Source: Aurelia coerulea
Taxonomy: Eukaryota; Cnidaria; Scyphozoa; Semaeostomeae; Ulmaridae
Length of the DNA stretch: 64,000 nucleotides
Direction: 5' to 3'
NCBI GenBank assembly: GCA_039566865.1
Contig: CM076951.1
Span: forward strand, 12,905,484 to 12,969,483
This document shows positions 58,503-64,000 of this stretch, piece by piece. Each line of letters begins with the position of its first letter. Positions within the stretch are counted from its first letter, which is position 1. A model generated the notes under the pieces. That model did not search any database. It was not told the origin of the DNA and worked only from the letters and a program-made list of their open reading frames with translations. A program made the translations under genes and the position numbers.

Positions 58503-59522
58503 ATGAAAGTAGATGAACATAAACACTTAGGAATCATACTAGATTTAAATTTGTCTTTTTCTGCCCATATCAAATCAGCTATCTCCAAATCAAGGAAGGG
58601 TATTGGCTTGCTGAAATATCTCTCCAAATATCTGCCCAGGCATACTCTGAACGAGTTATATAAGCTCTATGTAAGACCTCATCTTGACTACGGGGATGTT
58701 ATTTACCATATTCCGGCAAAAGTATGCGAGTTCAGTGGTAGCATCATTTTACCGAGCTTGATGGAAAAATTAGAGTCTGTCCAGTATTCTGATGCGCGAG
58801 CAATTACGGGAACATGGAGAGGAACATCACGAGAAAAGCTGTACACAGAACTTGGCTGGGAATCGCTAAGCTGCCGAAGGTGGAGCAGACGCCTTACTTT
58901 GTTCTACAAGATCCTTAATAATCTAACTCCAGTCTATACTTGGGATCCAATCCCACCACTTCAACAGTTACATTACTCTCTTCGCAACCAGGATGTTATT
59001 GGGCGAATAAAGGCCAGAACAGAAAAATTTAAGTCTAGTTTCTATCCTCATTGCTTATCTGAATGGAACGAACTTGATCCTGAGATTAGACTTGCACCGT
59101 CTGTTTCTGTTTTTAAGAAGAAACTTTTATCAATAATTAGACCCCCTGTAAGATCTATCTTTGGCATTCATGACCCAACAGGTCTATCCTATCTCACTCA
59201 ACTCAGGGTTGGTCTCAGCAAATTAAACCTTCACAAATTCAACCACAATTTTAGGGATACCATAAATCCAATGTGCCCTACGAACGATGGTATCGAGGAT
59301 ACAGAACACTTTTTGTTGCTTTGCCCATCCTTTGCAGTACCACGCAGAGATCTTCTCGCTGGAGTTTTTGCTTTATTACGACCATTTGGATATACTAATC
59401 TCCAAAATAACGTTCTATTGCAAATTTTATTGTATGGTGATAAAAATTTTCCCAACGAACTCAATAGAAATATACTCCTACTAACTTTGAAATTTATCCA
59501 CAAATCCGGTCGATTTGATTAG
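58503..59522 (+). CDS. LINE ORF2 C-terminal part, 339 residues, open
   Basis: Starts inside an RT thumb (HKHLGIILDLNLSFSAHIKS), continues with KLYVRPHLDYGDVIYHIP, LEWNELDPEIR-type text (LSEWNELDPEIRLAPS), and ends in a zinc knuckle (NPMCPTNDGIEDTEHFLLLC; C-x10-H-x4-C type) common at the end of LINE ORF2s. It is 5'-truncated: no endonuclease or RT catalytic boxes upstream. The stretch is free of stops, so it is a fairly recent copy. Similar elements are abundant in corals, to my knowledge. Confidence 0.85.
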   Translation: MKVDEHKHLGIILDLNLSFSAHIKSAISKSRKGIGLLKYLSKYLPRHTLNELYKLYVRPHLDYGDVIYHIPAKVCEFSGSIILPSLMEKLESVQYSDARAITGTWRGTSREKLYTELGWESLSCRRWSRRLTLFYKILNNLTPVYTWDPIPPLQQLHYSLRNQDVIGRIKARTEKFKSSFYPHCLSEWNELDPEIRLAPSVSVFKKKLLSIIRPPVRSIFGIHDPTGLSYLTQLRVGLSKLNLHKFNHNFRDTINPMCPTNDGIEDTEHFLLLCPSFAVPRRDLLAGVFALLRPFGYTNLQNNVLLQILLYGDKNFPNELNRNILLLTLKFIHKSGRFD

Positions 59523-59637
59523 AAAACTTCACACTCCGTTATAAGCCACACAATCACAACCACCATGTCTCATTTAAGTAAATGTGTTCTTCTTTTCTTT
59601 GCTTCTATTTTGTTCTTCTTTTCGTTGTATATTAAAC

Positions 59638-59757
59638 GTCTGTCTCGAATTAGATGCCACGCAATATCTGCGACGATGTCTAATTACCCATCCGAACACT
59701 TAAATTTTGTTTCGATCGCAGACATTTCCCGTGGCATGTAATTTGAGACAGACTTTA
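59638..59757. mobile_element. Short inverted-repeat element after the LINE
   Basis: GTCTGTCTCGAATTAGATGC pairs with the reverse complement of GCATGTAATTTGAGACAGAC. A nested pair ATCTGCGACGATG / CGATCGCAGACAT is also present. This is a MITE, or a stem structure belonging to the LINE 3' UTR. Confidence 0.6.
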
Positions 59758-59934
59758 GCTTTAGTTTTAGACTTTAGTTTTAATCTTTAGTTTTAATATC
59801 TATGTCAAAATGGCTTCGGGGTAGTCATAGCCTTTTGCTCCTCGGGGTATCATTCCAGTAGTATTGTATAGTTGTATAGTAATTTTGTAAAGTAGTGTAG
59901 CCTGTAAACCTATATTGTAATTAAACCTTGACTC

Positions 59935-60195
59935 TCAGATTGCCAAAAAATTAAGAAACTCCAGTACTGGGAAAAGATAACTTTATAAAATATTTTTACT
60001 TTATCTTCATTTGTTTAATGTCTAAATATTGGAAGCCCTCAAAACACACTGTTTTGAAAAGTTCGCAAGGGCACAGGTAGTGAACATGAAGTTAGGAAAC
60101 TTTTCAGAAATTCGTAAGAATAATCAAAATCTGATCATTAAGAAACTTTCAGTACTGGCCCAAATTCTTAATTTCTTGTATAAAAAAATGCACTC
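59935..60195. mobile_element. MITE family C, decayed copy
   Basis: AAATTAAGAAACTCCAGTACTGG at the left and AGTACTGGCCCAAATTCTTAA...TATAAAAAAATGCACTCA at the right match the family C ends. The left terminus is missing. Confidence 0.6.
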
Positions 60196-61064
60196 AGCGT
60201 TTTACACTGTAGTGGACATGTGGGATGAGGCCTAGAGCTGCAACCACTGGTTGATATGCTTTTTAACGGTTTACTGTAAATAATGAATCTGAATTTTTTT
60301 TCTTGTCTGTTTCAACCCATAACATGCATTTTGCCTTGTGTGTGCTTTGTATTGTCTACCTTTGTTATTAGTACATAAATGTTTCTTTACTTTACTTGTA
60401 AGTTCCTAAACAATTTCTTGAGGTCATTTTTGATTGATGCTTTAGTGTTTTCCTGATCTTCTTAATTCTGCACTCTCTGCAGGCCTTCTGAGAGTGGCTA
60501 AGCACAGTTTCGTAATGTTGTTGAAATGTTCTAGCACCAAATCAAGGGGTATATTTCCTCCAGAGCCATATAATATTAGGCTATGCGTGCATCCACCAGC
60601 ACACGGGCGGGGTGATAAAATTGATTGGGCCAGGTCAAAAACTCGGATTTCATTCGTGACTCCAAGAGAATATCTGACTTCATTCGTAACTTCAAAGTTT
60701 CCTCAGTAATTTTCAATGCCATCGCTTCAGTTGCGTCAAACATTATTGTTTGGTTTGCAAATGTATTTCATTTTAGGCCTCGCCAATGCCAACCTCTCTA
60801 TTTTTATCGACTCATTAAAACTTTTAATGCTTTCCTCATAATCAACTTTCCTGGAATTAAGCTTAAGTCGTGCTTTGTTACTATTTCGATTCTACAAATT
60901 CTGCACAATGTTCTTTCCAACTCCATTTTGCATACAATCTTTTAACCACCGTCAAGCGATCGTGCAGCGTGGCGGCCATATTGAATATACAACAGACGGC
61001 AACATCCGGGAACATCAGAATGTAAAATGCTGATGTCAGCAGACAGGCTCTCCGTCGCTGATGC
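60196..61064. other. Non-coding stretch
   Basis: No supported gene. The frames at 60494-60709 and 60625-60945 have no domain and are in conflicting registers. Confidence 0.4.
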
Positions 61065-61120
61065 GCAGACTCTACTGGAGGAGGAACCTCACTTTTCTTT
61101 AGGGAATCAGTAGAGTCTGC
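61065..61120. repeat. Hairpin-forming repeat
   Basis: GCAGACTCTACTG and CAGTAGAGTCTGC enclose about 30 bp. It looks like the end of a G/C-richer MITE. Confidence 0.6.
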
Positions 61121-61155
61121 ACGCAGGCTAGTAGGTCAGAGTGAAAGTTCGAGTA

Positions 61156-61206
61156 ATGGCGGCGGCAGGAGCAAGAGAGCTGCGGTGTGGTTACAGCACA
61201 CAAATG
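61156..61206 (+). CDS. Possible first coding exon
   Basis: ATGGCGGCGGCAGGAGCAAG starts a 17-codon frame (MAAAGARELRCGYSTQM) that ends at ATG|GTAAAG, a usable donor, in a locally GC-rich spot. GCG-rich initiator exons are common in host genes, but no downstream exon was identified. Confidence 0.25.
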
Positions 61207-61981
61207 GTAAAGAAATGGTATGAAAGCTAACTATGTGTCGTTTTAGTTATCATGGTCTTGAATTATACCTCGATTTATTAGCAAGCTGTATGTTTATGCG
61301 AATATGACGAAAAGATACCATAAGGCAGGGAAAGGGAATTAGGCCATCAAGCCTTGAAGTGCAGTACAACCTTGGATATAGGCTTTGGGCCTACTTCAGC
61401 CGAGCTCACAATAATGAGTATTTTGTGCAAACAGATGAAGTACTTATCATTAACAGAAGCATTTCATAGCAAAGTTTTATTGAACATACTCTCAGGTGCC
61501 TTACATCAAGTGAAAAAAATGAGAACTGAATTGAAAATATGCAATAGCTTGCCGTCATCATAAAGATGACATTTCTTAGAAATGATTTTTTCCAAGTACT
61601 GAGGTCTCTCAATTTTCATTGATCTGAGAGTTGAATTATTTACAAAGAGTTATTAACAAAATATGTGCAGTGGACTGATTTTGTCTGAACTCTAACCATT
61701 GATCTGCCTAGCAAGGGTAGCCCTAGGAAGGAGCGGATAGTGCTCCAGCTAGTGAAGCTCTAATGGGTCAAAGAGTTACACAAGCATCTTCACCACGTCA
61801 AGGTCACAGTCCATGAAGATGGCTATTTACAAACTGAACCAAACAGAACCATAAGGTCAACAAAATAGAATCCGAACAAACAATTGTGTATAACAATATT
61901 TACAATTTATTTACAATTCGACAAGTCCATGTGATTTCATCCAGTTGCAACAAATCTGATACAAAATCATACCAGCCCCAA
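61207..61981. other. Non-coding stretch
   Basis: Nothing supported on either strand. Confidence 0.4.
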
Positions 61982-62112
61982 CTACATATTGTGTGTAGAC
62001 AACCATTCTTCAAATGTGAACAGGTTGGAAGACTGTGGGTTGTCAGCAAAGGTTGGCATATTTATATCTTGTGACACATCCATTTCATCTATGTTGCTAA
62101 TATCCATTTGCC
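61982..62112 (-). CDS. Candidate last exon of the right-edge minus-strand gene
   Basis: After ACTTTAG (62113) the minus strand reads QMDISNIDEMDVSQDINM, PTFADNPQSSNLF and TFEEWLSTHNM before a stop. The acidic, stop-free text in a minus-strand frame and the in-phase join to the donor at 63152 (AATT|GTGAGT gives INW-QMDI) suggest an exon. The presumed intron (62113-63151) is almost entirely one MITE. Confidence 0.45.
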
Positions 62113-62125
62113 CTAAAGTTATATA

Positions 62126-63144
62126 GGGTAGGGTGGGGTAATGTGGGTCTACGGGGTAAAGTGGGTCTACTGAGCTTTTCGCTAGAAATATCCTTCCTCG
62201 TTAAATGGAAGAAAGGCTGGCTATTTTTCTTTTAATGTCTACATAATAAACTACCTTTTTACATAAAACATTCGTCTTAGATGCATCTCCAGTCGTTTTA
62301 TAAAATAACTTTACTGAACGGCCTACTGTGCAAGAATTTCAAAGCCCAGTAAAACTTTCTCCTGCCACTGTTGTTTTGCTTTTCTGGTCAATTTAATGAC
62401 CATGAGGTGAGAGTTTGGTCTTTTACAAATAAAATAACGTTTGTTTCGAAGTCATTGACGCTATTGTTCTTTTTATTTTTATTTTTTTACCAGGTGGGGT
62501 AATGTGGGCCTACTGAGAATTTAGCCATAATTCAAATTCAACGAAGCCTTGAGTTGCTTAAAATTTTCGCACTTATATTCATCTTGCCACGTTGTTTTCT
62601 GTCTAAAATGCGAAAACGGGTTTCCTATTACCGCAGTTGCTGTCTGGTAACCAGTAAATTGGAGTAAACATACTGCAAACATCTTTTTTTGACTGTTATT
62701 ATCAAATTCGATCACTGACTTGCAAGTCGCAACGATGGTGGATCACAGCATAATGACCGTAGTTTTATTTTCGTCGCGGGAACGGATTGCTTGCGATAAA
62801 AGGCAAAGACTGTGATTTTATTGAATAGAGAACAGTTGGGAAATGTAAGTCCATTAATTTTTTAATCATTTAGCCTTTCATATTCCGATTTAATACAAGT
62901 TTTGAAAATAGACCCACTTTTCCCGCTCGTAGGAAAAAGTAGGCCTATTTTAGTTGCCAAAAGAGAAAATGTTTTAAAAATATTTAACTGCCTTTGTCAG
63001 AGCTGAGATTTTTTCCCAAGAAAGAAGAAGCACTGAATGTCAATTAAACGAAACTTTTGAAATGTTTTGCATTTTAGTCTCGTTTTACCAGCTATCCATT
63101 TTGAGATTTTGCTCATTTTAGACCCACATTACCCCACCCTACCC
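62126..63144. mobile_element. MITE family I, 1019 bp, TA-flanked
   Basis: TIRs GGGTAGGGTGGGGTAATGTG and its inverted partner CACATTACCCCACCCTACCC, with TA at 62124-62125 and 63145-63146. Internal GGTGGGGTAATGTGGGCCTA repeats near 62493. No transposase frame. Confidence 0.85.
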
Positions 63145-63151
63145 TACTCAC

Positions 63152-64000
63152 AATTGATGATTATAGAGCTATTATGAACATTTGGATTATGATCTAAGAA
63201 TCTTTTCAAGGCAAAAAATACTACTGTATCTGCTTCTGGATGATAACAACCATAGTCATTATTTGAAAGACTTATATTCCCAACAGCATCAACTGTATAA
63301 GCTGCAAATATACCACAATGGCCACCTATTATGATGTGAGTGACATTAGGTGGCAGATTTTTGTCTTTGAGGAAGTCCAAATTTTGGCAGAACCTGACAT
63401 AAGATGTAATGATCTTTTGGCGACCATTGTCACGGTCAAGCCATCTTGTGCTGTATCCTTTTATTTGCTCATTAGGATCTACTAGAAACCCTGGAAACTG
63501 AAGGGGAGAGATTGGAACTGAAGCACGTGTGACTTCAGTGCAACCCTTTGTTTGATCTGCTCTGCGGTCAAAGGTTTGAATAAATGTGAAGTGCCTGTCC
63601 CTATTGGCAAATTTTCGTGCAACAGGAATAACTGACTGATCAATAATAAGGCTGCTCATTTCTTTGTAAATACAAGTGGGGATTTTCAAATGCCGGAAAT
63701 CAAACATGCAATCTCTGATCATGCAAGTGACATTGTTCAAGGAATCAGTTTCTGTGTCAAATAAAGTTTCATTTAAGAATGCACTTTCATAGTTCTTGTA
63801 TAACCATAACGTTAGATCAGATTTTTTAGCAAAGTGCAGACTTTTCCCATCTTTTTTCAGGAGCTGAACTGGTTTGCATTCTTCTGACATTGACACTTGC
63901 ATGCCAGTAGCTTGTAATAGAAGTCCAGACATTACCTCCACTTGTTGATTAGCATGATTAAGGGCAGCCTTTTGTTGCCTTGCAGTTATTGCCCTAGGGA
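63152..64000 (-). CDS. Right-edge gene, EADT-motif nuclease-like fragment (partial)
   Basis: The frame is open to the window edge, so the start lies to the right. Near its C-terminal end it reads LPPNVTHIIIGGHCGIFAAY and GCYHPEADTVVFFALKRFLD, followed by SSIIINC. HxEADT followed by a hydrophobic helix and a II-N/S-x-D strand is a pattern I associate with PIN/FEN-like nuclease domains in multicopy invertebrate proteins. The expected DTDV strand after IIINC is missing because the MITE starts there. Catalytic competence is doubtful. The substrate is unknown, and an element-borne origin is possible. Confidence 0.5.

Overview
This is a eukaryotic, AT-rich, intron-bearing genomic window dominated by mobile and repetitive DNA. 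The mix of DIRS-like tyrosine-recombinase retroelement, LINE reverse transcriptases, pogo-like, Mutator-like and hAT-like remnants and many TA-flanked MITEs is metazoan. The LINE C-terminal region at 58.5-59.5 kb resembles families I know from corals and anemones, so a cnidarian is my best guess, not proven. I see no rRNA, tRNA or CRISPR, and no confident conventional host gene.

Region 1 (1-24,848) is the most interesting. A 24,279-bp element (543-24821) is bounded by perfect 41-bp terminal inverted repeats and a TTG target duplication. It sits inside a short MITE (family A, 1-542 plus 24822-24848). An uninterrupted copy of that MITE (16827-17399) supplies the empty site. The MITE in turn interrupts a pogo/Tigger-like transposase relic (24848-25590). 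The giant element carries two divergent spliced genes. The minus-strand gene (exons at 11070-6277, 6070-5611, 4711-4436, 3689-3388, perhaps also 16740-16393) encodes an Ulp1-like cysteine protease, a 13-residue tandem-repeat spacer, a DDE/RNase-H-like transposase candidate, two SAP-like motifs and a Tudor-like barrel. The plus-strand gene (17542-23870) encodes two B-boxes, two PCNA-binding-like PIP motifs and a charged helical tail. Together they suggest a large cut-and-paste-type element with SUMO/ubiquitin-protease, chromatin and replication-clamp connections. Its introns and spacers hold younger insertions: MITEs, a LINE 3' end, a Mutator-like relic and a foldback element with arms of satellite repeats.

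Region 2 (24.8-30.3 kb) holds the pogo relic, a HIRAN-like ORF, a basic exon-like ORF, two abutting MITEs and a broken LINE.

Region 3 (30,312-52,576) is a 22.3-kb macrosatellite of nine ~2.39-kb units plus a partial tenth. Each unit carries a minus-strand LINE reverse-transcriptase fragment. Shared indels show a two-unit higher-order repeat (about 5.08 kb), and a 298-299-bp MITE was copied along with it.

Region 4 (52.6-64 kb) holds a 2-kb imperfect palindrome joined to a DIRS-like fragment (RNase H plus an intact-looking tyrosine recombinase), a frameshifted RecQ-like helicase tail, a LINE C-terminal ORF, several MITEs, and at the right edge a minus-strand gene with an EADT-type nuclease-like motif. 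A 1-kb MITE lies exactly at that gene's apparent splice donor.
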